Shown here piece by piece: positions 15,560 to 24,170 of a stretch of DNA of 64,000 nt; positions within the stretch are counted from its first letter, which is position 1, and every line of letters starts with the position of its first letter. Source of the stretch: Desulfitobacterium sp038181555. GTDB taxonomy: Bacteria; Bacillota; Desulfitobacteriia; Desulfitobacteriales; Desulfitobacteriaceae. Location of the stretch: NCBI RefSeq assembly GCF_038181555.1, contig NZ_JBBWUA010000001.1:372001-436000 (forward strand). Direction: 5' to 3'. The notes under the pieces are model-generated. The model did not search any database, was not told where the DNA came from, and saw only the letters and a list, made by a program, of their open reading frames with translations. A program made the translations under genes and the position numbers.

Positions 15560-16939
15560 ATGTTATCTCAAACAATTATTGATCGACTGACAGAGATTGT
15601 CGGAGAGAAAAATGTGGTGACTCGCCCCACAGATCTCTTCGCCTACGGTTATGACGGTACATTGCTCAGCGGTGACGCGGTGGGCGTTGTTTTCCCACAA
15701 AGTACCGACCAAGTAGTTGAGCTTGTCAAATATATGAATGAGCAAGATATTAAGATGGTTCCGCGGGGTGCTGGAACTAACGTTAGCGGTGGAACGATCC
15801 CTTCGGAGAAATCGATCGTAATCAACTGCACACGGATGACGAAGGTGCTAGAGATCGATACTGAGAATTTCGTTGCTGTCGTTGAGCCAGGGGTAGTTAA
15901 CTTTGATTTGCAACAAGAACTGGAGAAGCACGGTTTTTACTATCCTCCCGATCCTTCTTCTTGGAAGGCTTCGACTTTGGGTGGCAATATCGGAGAGTGC
16001 TCCGGTGGACCACGCTGCTTTAAGTATGGTGTAACCCGTGACTCTATCTTCGGCTTGGAAGTCGTCCTACCCAATGGCAAAGTTATTCGTACGGGTGGAC
16101 GGAACTTTAAAAGCGAACCGGGTCTTGATTTAACTCGCATCATTGTTGGTTCTGAGGGAACTTTAGGGTATGTCACTAAAGCCTATCTGCGTATTTTACC
16201 TAAGCCGACCACGAAAAAGACCATGCTGGCAGTATATAACAAAGTAGAAGATGCTTCACAGACTGTTGCGGATATCGTTGCAGCTGGAATTATCCCTACC
16301 ACGTTAGAAATGATGGACAACTTGCTCATCAATACCACTGAGGATTATTGTCACGCTGGACTGCCTCGTGATGCTGGTGCTATTCTCATCATCGAGATCG
16401 ATGGTTATCCGGAAGATATGGAGGAGCAAATCGCGACCATTCGCGGAGTCACTGAGAAAGCAAATGCCAGAGACTTCAAAATTGCTCAGTCTGCTGCAGA
16501 AGTAGACCAAATCTGGCTCTCCCGCCGGGTCGCTTTCGGATCGGTTGCCCGTGTTAAGCCTTGCTACTCGATTCAGGATATCACCTTGCCTAGAGACAAG
16601 TTCCCACAAGCGATTGAGGGAATTCTCAAGGTGGCTAAGGATTTCGATATGATTATCGGTATCGTGGCCCACGCCGGTGACGGCAATGTCCACCCCTTGG
16701 TACTCTTCGATCAGCGGAACGCTGATGAAGTTGAGCGGGTTCATGCTGCAGAACAAGCGCTGTGTGAACTAGCCGTCGATCTCGGCGGTACTATGAGTGG
16801 TGAGCATGGTATCGGGATTATTAAGAAAAAATATCTGGATAAGGAATTCACTCCGGAGGCGATGGAAACATTCCGGAAGCTGAAAAAAACCTTTGACCCT
16901 GCTAATCGCTTTAACCCAGATAAGATTATTTCTATATAA
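15560..16939 (+). CDS. glcD: Glycolate/D-lactate oxidase catalytic FAD subunit (GlcD-like)
   Basis: A 459-residue FAD-dependent 2-hydroxyacid dehydrogenase. The FAD-binding loop VPRGAGTNVSGGTIP is intact. SSWKASTLGGNIGECSGG and GSEGTLGYVTKAYLRILP follow. The C-terminal catalytic half has HAGDGNVHPLVLFD and SGEHGIGIIKKKYL, the histidines and acidic residues of the active site. Strong SD AGGAGGG precedes ATG 15560. Glycolate and D-lactate enzymes cannot be separated by eye. With the two upstream genes it forms the usual GlcDEF trio, in the order F-E-D. Confidence 0.92.
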   Translation: MLSQTIIDRLTEIVGEKNVVTRPTDLFAYGYDGTLLSGDAVGVVFPQSTDQVVELVKYMNEQDIKMVPRGAGTNVSGGTIPSEKSIVINCTRMTKVLEIDTENFVAVVEPGVVNFDLQQELEKHGFYYPPDPSSWKASTLGGNIGECSGGPRCFKYGVTRDSIFGLEVVLPNGKVIRTGGRNFKSEPGLDLTRIIVGSEGTLGYVTKAYLRILPKPTTKKTMLAVYNKVEDASQTVADIVAAGIIPTTLEMMDNLLINTTEDYCHAGLPRDAGAILIIEIDGYPEDMEEQIATIRGVTEKANARDFKIAQSAAEVDQIWLSRRVAFGSVARVKPCYSIQDITLPRDKFPQAIEGILKVAKDFDMIIGIVAHAGDGNVHPLVLFDQRNADEVERVHAAEQALCELAVDLGGTMSGEHGIGIIKKKYLDKEFTPEAMETFRKLKKTFDPANRFNPDKIISI

Positions 16940-16996
16940 ATTTAAAAAATAAAGAATAAATTTACAATTTAAAGAGTTAGTATATATAAACTATTA

Positions 16997-17040
16997 AAAC
17001 CTAGTATAGGCCTGCGGGTCCGTGCTAGGTTTATTTATTT
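16997..17040 (+). terminator. Probable intrinsic terminator of the oxidase operon
   Basis: AAACCTAG (16997-17004) pairs with CTAGGTTT (17025-17032), followed by an AT-rich T run. Confidence 0.7.
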
Positions 17041-17206
17041 TCTCTTGGCTGTTGTCATCGTGTTTATTCTGATTCAGGCTTACATAATTCCTGGAGTTGT
17101 ACCTCAGATTCCTGTCGAATAACCAAGCTGGAGAATAAACAAGTATTGTGATAAAATGATCTAGGAGCTTTTGGAAAAAAGCAACAATAAAGTGGGAGTT
17201 GATCGT

Positions 17207-17557
17207 ATGGAAAAAAGATTATTTGACCTGGGTGAACTTGCAAAATTCGATGCTAATGTGCCGCAAAAAGTTGTTGTGTACCAATCAGAAAAGACTCTTG
17301 CAGCTATGTGGTGCCTAGAACCCGGACAAGAAGTATTCCTGCATATGCATCCCAACGCTGACGATGTTTGGATTTGTCTTGAAGGCGAGTCTGGACTGTA
17401 CTTCGCGGGTGATGGTAAAGAAGTTCCCATCTCCAAAGGAATGGCGATTCTCGCTGAGCCAGGTCAAACACATGGCATGAGAAACACCGGTAAGGACCGT
17501 TTTGTTTTCATTGGTGTAGCTGCACCTGTACCAGTCCAAACTGAAAGATTAGATTGA
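17207..17557 (+). CDS. Small cupin-domain protein
   Basis: A 116-residue single-domain cupin. The first cupin motif has HMHPNADDVWICLEGESG, with the two His and one Glu of the metal site; the second has GQTHGMRNTGKD with the fourth ligand His. The start ATG 17207 follows GGGAG by eight bases; an in-frame upstream start would add a tail without SD support. It has its own terminator. The substrate is unknown; such stand-alone cupins are often sugar- or acid-handling isomerases or regulators. Confidence 0.85.
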   Translation: MEKRLFDLGELAKFDANVPQKVVVYQSEKTLAAMWCLEPGQEVFLHMHPNADDVWICLEGESGLYFAGDGKEVPISKGMAILAEPGQTHGMRNTGKDRFVFIGVAAPVPVQTERLD

Positions 17558-17589
17558 TTAAAAACCACATACTATAAATTAACTGAACC

Positions 17590-17640
17590 AAATGCTCTCG
17601 GTAGGAGGAGTGTGATACACTCATTTCGCCGAGAGCATTT
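17590..17640 (+). terminator. Nested hairpin terminator
   Basis: A 12-bp outer stem, AAATGCTCTCGG/CCGAGAGCATTT, encloses a second perfect hairpin GAGTGTGATACACTC. It follows the cupin gene and ends in a T-rich stretch. Confidence 0.75.
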
Positions 17641-17763
17641 TTAGGTATTTTTCTCGAAAATTAGGTTTGTCCCCCCGAAAAAGGAATAACAGGCTCGTAA
17701 ATATAGATGAAAGCGCTAAACCGAATTCGGAGAAACAAAATTAATAATTGGGAGAGAGAAACT

Positions 17764-18885
17764 ATGAAAAAACCAATCGCACTAATATTGGCAGCGGCCC
17801 TTATGGCTCTGCCGGTATCCCCAGTAATAGCTCTAGCAGATACCACAGAAGAGGCCACTGTAGTTTCCGCAGCAGAAGTCAATCCGGGAACTCTTCCTGA
17901 CTCCCCCTTGTATTGGCTCGATGAGCTTGTAGAAAAATTGCAGGTTGCCCTGACTTTTGATTCTCAGAAAAAAATTAAACTCCTTGAGAAGCATGCTAAT
18001 GAGCGAATGTCAGAAGTCTTAGCTTTGGCTGAGAAGGTGAATAGCGAAGAAGCAAAATCGGTAGCTACGGAGACAAAGGATTTGGAGGAGTCAGAGGAGC
18101 AAGAGAAATCCGTGGAATCCACCAACGAGCAGCAGGAATCCAAGGAATTAACGAAGGCCACAACTAGCTCCGCAATTGCAAATCCAGAACTAGAAAAGAA
18201 GCTCAAGGGGTGTGAGAAGGCTTTAACTCGTTATAATGAGAAAATCGCTCAAGCCCAAGAACTTTTAGAACAACTGGAAAACCCGGAATCAGAAGAATAT
18301 AAGAATCTTCAAGCAGCTTTGGCAAAGGTTAATGCCAATAATGTGATCGTCCTAGGTAACCTATTAGAAAAACTTCCTCCTCAAGCTTCCCAAAGACTTG
18401 CTCTAAATATTGTCCGCTCCATGGAGAAGGCAGTAGATAAGATGGAAAAAATGGAGGCTAATCAAGAAGAGGAAAACATAGATGCTGTAGATAGTGTGGA
18501 TACTGTAGATAATGTAAGCAAACCGGTAGAAGTAAAAAAGATCGCCCCGGTAGTTTCAGTGAGCGATACTCTAAAACAAGAGAATGTGAAAGTATCCGAT
18601 GAGCTAGCCAAAGAAGAATACAAAGAACTTAGCAAGGAAGCAAAAGCGGCCTTAAAGCAGTTCCAAGAGGAATTAGGTTTAAAGGGTCCCGAGAAGGAGC
18701 ACGATAAGGAAAAAGAAAAGTCTAAGGATTATGATCGTGATCGGGAGGAATGGAAAAAGGAATCGGAAAAATTCTACTCTGTCAAGAGCGACAATCGCAA
18801 CCAACAAAAGGATCACAATGATAAGAATGACCTCGATCGTGACGACGATCGGGGGAATAAAAAAGGAAGCCGAGAGCGAGATTAA
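17764..18885 (+). CDS. Secreted DUF5667-like protein with highly charged C-terminus
   Basis: A 373-residue exported protein. Residues 1-25 (MKKPIALILAAALMALPVSP) are a signal peptide. After it comes the motif GTLPDSPLYWLDELVEKLQ, typical of DUF5667 proteins, with a helical region of predicted coiled coil (about 55-230). The last 70 residues are almost entirely Lys, Asp, Glu and Arg. I chose ATG 17764 because it begins the signal peptide. No function is established for the family; envelope or metal interaction is a guess from charge. A terminator follows. Confidence 0.8.
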   Translation: MKKPIALILAAALMALPVSPVIALADTTEEATVVSAAEVNPGTLPDSPLYWLDELVEKLQVALTFDSQKKIKLLEKHANERMSEVLALAEKVNSEEAKSVATETKDLEESEEQEKSVESTNEQQESKELTKATTSSAIANPELEKKLKGCEKALTRYNEKIAQAQELLEQLENPESEEYKNLQAALAKVNANNVIVLGNLLEKLPPQASQRLALNIVRSMEKAVDKMEKMEANQEEENIDAVDSVDTVDNVSKPVEVKKIAPVVSVSDTLKQENVKVSDELAKEEYKELSKEAKAALKQFQEELGLKGPEKEHDKEKEKSKDYDRDREEWKKESEKFYSVKSDNRNQQKDHNDKNDLDRDDDRGNKKGSRERD

Positions 18886-18983
18886 GGCTCTTGCAGAGTT
18901 TATCAATAAAGCTAATATATAAGCATTATATTTAAGCAAAATTATACGAAGAAAACAAGCCGTATCCTTAGATGTATGCGCAA

Positions 18984-19030
18984 AAAGGCCATTGCAAAAC
19001 GGGCATAAAATCCGTCGAGCAATGGCCTTT
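18984..19030. terminator. Bidirectional terminator
   Basis: AAAGGCCATTGC (18984-18995) pairs with GCAATGGCCTTT (19019-19030), with an inner ACGG/CCGT pairing. It lies between convergent genes. Confidence 0.8.
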
Positions 19031-19055
19031 ATAATGTATGAAATGCAATAGCAAC

Positions 19056-19502
19056 TTACGCTAAAAGATTTATAGGCATGGTCATAGATGTCGGCGTTGA
19101 AGTTTGAGTAAGTATTTTGTTGGACTGATAGGCTTGGACAGCCTGTTTGCCTAGGTGCTCTATATCAGCTTGCCTTAGGGAAGCAACCTGATCAAGTTTA
19201 TTAGATAATGAAGCAGGAGCATCTTGATTTGATGGAGCATTACTCTTTTTTTGCACTTTTTCATGTTGAAGCTCTTGGTTTTGACTTTGGATTATTGAGT
19301 CTTGTCTTTGTATCTTCTGTTGTTGTTGCTGTACTTTCGATTGATATTTTTGCACATCCTGCCGCTGGCTCTGGATTTCTGATTGCTGCTTCTGGATCTC
19401 CGTTTGTTGGCTCTGAATTTTCGATTGTTGCAAAGTAATTAGACTCTGTAATTTTATAGTATATTGACTCGAATTATTAATGCCTGATAAAGTTAAGCTC
19501 AT
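19056..19502 (-). CDS. Gln-rich coiled-coil protein of unknown function
   Basis: A 148-residue protein dominated by a heptad-like Gln/Ser repeat (residues about 20-80; SKIQSQQTEIQKQQSEIQSQ is representative), without signal peptide. The tail has LGKQAVQAYQSNKIL. The start ATG 19502 has an excellent SD (GAGGAGGG). It is transcribed divergently from a flagellin-like gene across a 345-bp shared region. The N-terminus (MSLTLSGINNSSQYTI) and C-terminal tail look like small flagellum-associated or anti-sigma-like proteins, but I cannot assign it to a known family. Low-complexity coding makes homology calls unreliable. Confidence 0.65.
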   Translation of the reverse strand: MSLTLSGINNSSQYTIKLQSLITLQQSKIQSQQTEIQKQQSEIQSQRQDVQKYQSKVQQQQQKIQRQDSIIQSQNQELQHEKVQKKSNAPSNQDAPASLSNKLDQVASLRQADIEHLGKQAVQAYQSNKILTQTSTPTSMTMPINLLA

Positions 19503-19847
19503 TATTTACTTCCCTCCTCTTTTACATCATAAAGAGCCCTCTATGAGAACGATAACATTCAAAATACTCTATGCGTTTTCTGATATATTTAAAGTTTATC
19601 ATGTTTTTTCATTTTATTATTTCTTCTGTAAAAAACAACAGTTTTTAAAGCAAAAAAAGCATTGCTTCATCATTAAAAATGAAGAGATTAAATAATGTTA
19701 TCATCTTTTATTAACTCGTCGTTTTTTACAAAAAAATTGTCGCTTTTACAAGATTAATATAATCCGTATCAATTTGTTGTATTCTATATATAAGGATAAT
19801 TATCAAGGATGAATAAATTAGTATATTATGCAAGGAGGTATGAAAAA
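19503..19847. other. Divergent promoter region of coiled-coil and flagellin-like genes
   Basis: This 345-bp, strongly AT-rich spacer holds the minus-strand SD of the coiled-coil gene, a direct repeat pair at 19718-19751, a TATAAT at 19758-19763, and AAGGAGG at 19832-19838 before the flagellin-like start. No further gene is seen. Confidence 0.6.
19718..19751 (+). promoter_or_regulatory. Direct repeats, candidate LytTR regulator site
   Basis: GTCGTTTTTTACAA (19718-19731) and GTCGCTTTTACAA (19739-19751) are 21 bp apart, about two helical turns, and end seven bases before the TATAAT of the flagellin-like gene. LytTR regulators bind such tandem half-sites. Assignment to the adjacent regulator is inference. 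Confidence 0.45.
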
Positions 19848-20402
19848 ATGGGAACCCCGGTTTTAACGAATTACACTTCAACAATACCGTATCAATACAA
19901 AACCTTTGAAAGATTATCAAGCGGACTTAAGCTCAATGGAGCAGTAGATGGTTCTACCGCAGGCAAGATATCCATTGAAAAACTCAAAGAAGCGCAGCAA
20001 AAGGCTAGTAATTCACAAAGCGGATTAGGTATCAATGCAACAAATAACTATGGGGATAGTGTTACCATTTCAAAAGAAGCAACGGCAATGGCCACTCAGA
20101 TAACTGCAAGTCAGTCATTGGCTACAGAAGGTAATAAAGTAGCTGGCATCAATACAATAGACTCATCTGTGGCTAGGGTACGTTCAGAAGCTGGGGAGAC
20201 ATATAAGCGAATGCATCAACAGTTTTCCAAGATGACGTTGAATACCGAGAATGCAGTGGCAGCAGAATCACGAATTAGAGATGCGAATATTGCAAAAGAG
20301 ATAGAGGAATTAATATATGGTAAAACTATAAACCAAGCTTCGACGGGTATGCTGGCTCAAGCAAATCAATCGCCCCAGAGAGTTCTTCAGTTATTAGGTT
20401 AA
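19848..20402 (+). CDS. Short flagellin-like protein
   Basis: A 184-residue protein shaped like a minimal flagellin. The N-terminal helix region has YKTFERLSSGLKLNGAVDGS, like the flagellin D0/D1 start (LSSGLRINSAADD). The C-terminal region has ESRIRDANIAKEIEELIYGK and ASTGMLAQANQSPQRVLQLLG, a close match to the conserved flagellin C-terminus. There is no variable D2/D3 domain, and the protein is much shorter than filament flagellins. The start ATG 19848 follows AAGGAGG by nine bases. No flagellar genes are nearby; a LytTR/AgrC-type system follows. It might be a specialised or non-motility flagellin. Confidence 0.8.
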   Translation: MGTPVLTNYTSTIPYQYKTFERLSSGLKLNGAVDGSTAGKISIEKLKEAQQKASNSQSGLGINATNNYGDSVTISKEATAMATQITASQSLATEGNKVAGINTIDSSVARVRSEAGETYKRMHQQFSKMTLNTENAVAAESRIRDANIAKEIEELIYGKTINQASTGMLAQANQSPQRVLQLLG

Positions 20403-20419
20403 GTTCTAAACATATGACA

Positions 20420-20465
20420 AGGGGCAATTCTTTAATACATCATGATGTGCAAAAGAATTGCCCCT
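20420..20465 (+). terminator. Terminator-like hairpin
   Basis: A 14-bp stem, AGGGGCAATTCTTT/AAAGAATTGCCCCT, 17 nt after the flagellin-like stop. No strong T run follows, so it may also protect the 3' end. Confidence 0.65.
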
Positions 20466-20472
20466 AAACGTA

Positions 20473-20509
20473 AAAACCACCGATATAATAACAGTCGGTG
20501 GTTTTCTTC
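20473..20509 (+). terminator. Intrinsic terminator
   Basis: AAAACCACCGA (20473-20483) pairs with TCGGTGGTTTT (20495-20505), then CTTC. It closes the flagellin-like transcript before the two-component operon. Confidence 0.75.
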
Positions 20510-20589
20510 AGATCGATTTCATTTTATAATTAATGAAATAGTTAAGGGTGTGATAACATAAATGACACTATCTGTGGAAGGGGACTATT

Positions 20590-21327
20590 ATGTTAATTAT
20601 AGCTATTTGCGATGATTTAGAATTGGATAGGAACCATCTTGTAAATTTAATTCAAAATTATTGTAATCTATTATTCTATGATATTCGTATCAAGACATTC
20701 ATCTCAGGAGAAGATTTGGTTGCATACTATGAGGATGAAAAGATGGGCTTTGATGTTGTTTTTCTTGATATCTATATGGGTGGAGATAATGGGATTAAAA
20801 CAGCAGAAAAAATTCGAAAATTTGACTCCCAATGTAAAATCATATTTACAACAACCAGTACCGACCATGCGTTGGATAGCTTTAAAGTATTTCCCTTCAA
20901 CTATTTAACAAAACCAATTACAAAAGAAGTATTTAACGTGATTTTTGAAAAAGCGATACTTAATATTGACAAGGAAAAACAAAAGATCTTAACGGTTAAA
21001 ACAGAACATCATATAAAAAACATCTTGTATAAAGATATTACATTTATAGAGAGTGTCAGCAGGCAGATTCTCATACATACTACAGAGGGGACCGTCGTTA
21101 GTTACTTAAAACTTGATGAGGTTGAAATGAAACTCAATGATAAAAGATTTTTGCGCTGCCATAAAAGTTTTCTGGTCAATATGGATTATATAACAAGTGT
21201 TGAAGACTATTCATTTATACTTATAAATAACACAGAAGTCCCCATTAAGCAAAGAAGCTTTGCAAGTATTAAAAAAAATTACTACACCTATATCGTGGAT
21301 AAAACTGATTTGAATAATCATCTGTAA
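20590..21327 (+). CDS. LytTR-family response regulator
   Basis: A 245-residue regulator. The receiver domain (1-120) has the acidic pocket AICDDLELDR, the phospho-Asp in VVFLDIYMGG and the Lys in FNYLTKPI. The LytTR DNA-binding domain (about 138-235) has KDITFIESVSRQILIHT and RCHKSFLVNMDYI. It is of the AgrA/ComE/VirR type. It is followed 15 bp later by the sensor kinase. The direct repeats at 19718-19751 upstream of the flagellin-like gene are its most likely nearby target. Confidence 0.92.
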   Translation: MLIIAICDDLELDRNHLVNLIQNYCNLLFYDIRIKTFISGEDLVAYYEDEKMGFDVVFLDIYMGGDNGIKTAEKIRKFDSQCKIIFTTTSTDHALDSFKVFPFNYLTKPITKEVFNVIFEKAILNIDKEKQKILTVKTEHHIKNILYKDITFIESVSRQILIHTTEGTVVSYLKLDEVEMKLNDKRFLRCHKSFLVNMDYITSVEDYSFILINNTEVPIKQRSFASIKKNYYTYIVDKTDLNNHL

Positions 21328-21342
21328 TATTGGGGGATTCCT

Positions 21343-22662
21343 ATGACAATGTTTATATCTATAGGTAATTTGGGCGCTCTAGCGCTAACGATCCTATATT
21401 TACATATATTGCTATCACGTATAAAAAGCATCAAATTTTGTGTCGTGACACTAGTGATGTTAAATATTGCCATAAATTTTTGTGTCCATACATCCTATAA
21501 TTTATTAGGAGACACTGCCCTGTTTAAATTTACATATTATTTTTTTGCATTTCTTAATATAATCTATATACATTTAGTGTTTAAAGAGTCATTTTCAAAA
21601 AAAGTGTTTACTTTTTTTAGTATTTGGGTGTTTACCAATACAAGCTTTTTTGTGAGTACGTTCATTGTGAATTCATTTTTTGCCCAAGATTTTGCCTTTT
21701 CTAAAACCATGATTATTTCAATCCGACTGTTTGTACAAGCTGCATTCCTTCCAATCTTATATTTTTATTTCCGGAAACCCTATAAAAATATGCTGGAAAT
21801 TGTACCCGATAAAACTATAAATATTATGTGTGTCTATCTGATTTTAGGATTTCTTGTTTTAATTTATAATTATGATTTTAATTCAATGCATCTCACAAAT
21901 ATAAAAGTTTTATTAGGAACAGTGCTTTTTATAGTGTATGTGGTATTAGGATATGCTGTTGTGATGATTGCAGCAATATCGGTATCTAAAAACGTTTTAC
22001 TTCAAGTAGAGTATAAGGTCATTGAAAATCAAGTCGAGTTTCAGCGTGAAAATTATAAAGCTTTAAATGAAGCTATTCAAAATATTTATGCTTTAAGGCA
22101 TGATGCAAGACATCATATTTTATTTATCAAAACAATGATCGAAGAAAAGAACTATGATAAGGCGCTAGAATATATTCGGCAATTTAATGAACATGAGCTA
22201 AATAAGACGATCCCGACCTTATGTGAGAATTTTACAGCTGATTCTATTATTAAGTATTATATGAGCATTGCCCAGGAGAAGGGCATTGAGTTCAAAACTC
22301 AATTAACGATTCCTGAAGATATAAATATTAATAATCTGGATTTATGTGTTGTTTTAGGAAATTGTCTTGAGAATGCCATTGAGGCTTGTGATAGAATAAT
22401 TGACCCAAGAAAAAAATACATTTACTTTCAATCCAAAATTCTTGGCTCCCATATTGTGTTTAAAATTACAAATAGCTTTAATGGAGAAATTTTAAGCTAC
22501 AATAAAGGATTAATGTCTACAAAGGAAAAGCGTGGTCATGGTATAGGACTTGCTAATGTTCAAAACACAGTCAATAAATACAAGGGCAGTTTGGATTTTA
22601 AATACTCTGGTTATGAATTTAACGTTGATATTGTGATGAATATCGGTGTTTGTAGCTCTTAA
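21343..22662 (+). CDS. AgrC-type sensor histidine kinase
   Basis: A 439-residue membrane kinase of the HPK10 group. Six or seven hydrophobic helices fill residues about 1-215. The phospho-acceptor helix has LRHDARHHILFIKTM. The GHKL ATPase domain has VVLGNCLENAIEACDR and GHGIGLANVQNTV. This group pairs with LytTR regulators and senses peptides or cell-surface state. No AgrB/AgrD-type peptide genes are visible nearby, so the ligand is not obvious. The base composition of this pair is more AT-rich than its neighbours, which may indicate acquisition. Confidence 0.9.
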   Translation: MTMFISIGNLGALALTILYLHILLSRIKSIKFCVVTLVMLNIAINFCVHTSYNLLGDTALFKFTYYFFAFLNIIYIHLVFKESFSKKVFTFFSIWVFTNTSFFVSTFIVNSFFAQDFAFSKTMIISIRLFVQAAFLPILYFYFRKPYKNMLEIVPDKTINIMCVYLILGFLVLIYNYDFNSMHLTNIKVLLGTVLFIVYVVLGYAVVMIAAISVSKNVLLQVEYKVIENQVEFQRENYKALNEAIQNIYALRHDARHHILFIKTMIEEKNYDKALEYIRQFNEHELNKTIPTLCENFTADSIIKYYMSIAQEKGIEFKTQLTIPEDININNLDLCVVLGNCLENAIEACDRIIDPRKKYIYFQSKILGSHIVFKITNSFNGEILSYNKGLMSTKEKRGHGIGLANVQNTVNKYKGSLDFKYSGYEFNVDIVMNIGVCSS

Positions 22663-22669
22663 AATAAAA

Positions 22670-22694
22670 AAAGCACACTCATTTAGTGTGCTTT
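22670..22694 (-). terminator. Terminator shared by tRNA-Leu and the two-component operon
   Basis: AAAGCACACT/AGTGTGCTTT with a 5-nt loop. On the minus strand it is followed by a long T run, ideal for ending the tRNA-Leu transcript. Confidence 0.8.
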
Positions 22695-22705
22695 AATCAT
22701 CATAA

Positions 22706-22788
22706 TGGTGCGAGAGAAGGGACTTGAACCCCCACGGTTTCCCGCTGGAACCTAAATCCAGTGCGTCTGCCAGTTCCGCCACTCTCGC
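22706..22788 (-). tRNA. tRNA-Leu (anticodon TAG)
   Basis: 83 nt with CCA and a long variable arm, as in class II tRNAs. Acceptor GCGAGAG/CTCTCGC, anticodon stem CTGGA/TCCAG with loop TTTAGGT. Confidence 0.97.
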
Positions 22789-22820
22789 ATGTTTGAGCTG
22801 CACTCATGTTTGTGCTGCAC
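22789..22820. repeat. Two-copy direct repeat upstream of tRNA-Leu
   Basis: ATGTTTGAGCTGCAC (22789-22803) and ATGTTTGTGCTGCAC (22806-22820), 17 bp apart, in the 5' leader of the minus-strand tRNA. Confidence 0.7.
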
Positions 22821-22825
22821 GTATG

Positions 22826-22854
22826 ATTATAGCTTAGTTCAGATCAAAAAACAA
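22826..22854 (-). promoter_or_regulatory. SigmaA promoter of tRNA-Leu
   Basis: Minus strand TTGTTT (22849-22854), 17-bp spacer, TATAAT (22826-22831). Confidence 0.7.
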
Positions 22855-22972
22855 GCTTTTTTAAATGCGCAATCTCTGTTAAAATATGGGATATAGCATG
22901 CTTGATTTGAGAATATGCTATAATGAGTTACAATAAAAAAAGATAAGCTAAAGCCTAAGGGAGGACAATAGC

Positions 22973-24088
22973 GTGGAGGAGTTAAGGGTCTTAGTGTTTT
23001 CCGCTACCTTTGGAGCTGGTCATATTCGAGCTGCTGAGGCATTGATCGAAACCATAAGCGAAAAATCACCGAATGCTAAGATAACCCATTTAGATGTTGT
23101 TGCTTTCATAAGTAAAAGATTTAATACCCTTGCCAAGAATACATATATTAAATTGATTAAGCATACCCCAAAGCTCTACGGAATGTTTTATTATCGGACT
23201 TCTAAGATACGCCATGATTCACTGTTCCAACGATTTATCAATGTTTTGGGGCGTAAAGAATTTTTAGATTATATTAAAGAACTTAATCCTGATGTGATTA
23301 TCTGTACATATCCGATTATTGGAGTGATATTAGGCGAGCTGCGCATCGGGGGAGTCTTAGATTGTAAGGTCGTATCTGTAGTAACAGACTATGGTGTACA
23401 TAACCAATATATCCATCGTGGGGTAGACCTCTATATTGTTGGGTGTCAGGATGTCTATGATGGTCTTCGGGCGGAGGGAATTGCTCCAGAACGGATAAAA
23501 ATCACCGGCATCCCGGTCAGTCCGAAGTTTGAAAAAGTTCTTAACCGAGAAGAAGTGACCCAGCGGCTGAATATCAAACCGATTCGACCTACTGTACTCG
23601 TCATGGGGGGAGCCTATGGGGTATTAGGTGGTTCAAAACAAATATGTAAGTTGCTCTTGAATTCAGAGGTATCATTGCAGATATTGGTCGTCTGCGGACG
23701 GGATGAAAAGCTTTATCGTACCCTCGAAGGTCTTGAAGGGCGTAATCCAATGATTTGTTATGGCTATATCAAGAACGTCGAGGAGCTGATGAGTGTCGCC
23801 GATTTAATTATTACCAAGGCCGGGGGGCTTACAGTTTCTGAATCTCTAACGAAAAAGCTGCCCATGGTAATCTTTAAGCCTATCCCTGGTCAAGAATCTG
23901 AAAATGCACACTTCTTAGAGAGGATTGGTGCCGCCAAACTAGCTAAAACTGAGGAGGAGCTTGAGGAAACCATCACCCACCTGCTTTGTCATCCGGAGGA
24001 GGTTGTGAGCATGCGTAAAGCTGCTGCCAATGCTTTGCCGGGTCATGCAAGTGAAAGGGCCGTTGAACATATCCTTGCTATACTCTAA
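22973..24088 (+). CDS. Diacylglycerol glucosyltransferase / MGDG-synthase-like (UgtP-like)
   Basis: A 371-residue GT-B glycosyltransferase of the family containing UgtP and MGDG synthase, related to MurG. The N-terminal domain has FSATFGAGHIRAAEALIE, with the glycine-rich loop and the His characteristic of these enzymes. The C-terminal domain has VMGGAYGVLGG and LIITKAGGLTVSESLTK, the donor-nucleotide site, then KPIPGQESENA. It would transfer sugar to diacylglycerol at the membrane, making glycolipids. It starts at GTG 22973 behind GGGAGG and is monocistronic between a tRNA and tig. Confidence 0.87.
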   Translation: MEELRVLVFSATFGAGHIRAAEALIETISEKSPNAKITHLDVVAFISKRFNTLAKNTYIKLIKHTPKLYGMFYYRTSKIRHDSLFQRFINVLGRKEFLDYIKELNPDVIICTYPIIGVILGELRIGGVLDCKVVSVVTDYGVHNQYIHRGVDLYIVGCQDVYDGLRAEGIAPERIKITGIPVSPKFEKVLNREEVTQRLNIKPIRPTVLVMGGAYGVLGGSKQICKLLLNSEVSLQILVVCGRDEKLYRTLEGLEGRNPMICYGYIKNVEELMSVADLIITKAGGLTVSESLTKKLPMVIFKPIPGQESENAHFLERIGAAKLAKTEEELEETITHLLCHPEEVVSMRKAAANALPGHASERAVEHILAIL

Positions 24089-24135
24089 TAAAATGATGTA
24101 TACTTTTTAAAATGAGGCTTTGAAGCCTTGACAAC

Positions 24136-24164
24136 TTGATTTTAGGCATGCTGTCTGGTAGAAT
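24136..24164 (+). promoter_or_regulatory. SigmaA promoter upstream of tig
   Basis: TTGATT (24136-24141), 17 bp, TAGAAT (24159-24164). A strong hairpin-plus-T terminator lies only about 75 nt downstream, so it may drive a small RNA or an attenuated leader. Confidence 0.65.
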
Positions 24165-24170
24165 GGTCAG

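Noticed and set aside
17590..17640. Riboswitch in front of the DUF5667-like gene
   Set aside because: The nested hairpin lies directly after the cupin gene and ends in a T-rich stretch, so it is a terminator.
18731..18922. Second frame in the DUF5667-like gene
   Set aside because: Basic-rich shadow of the charged tail, with no SD or typical codon use.
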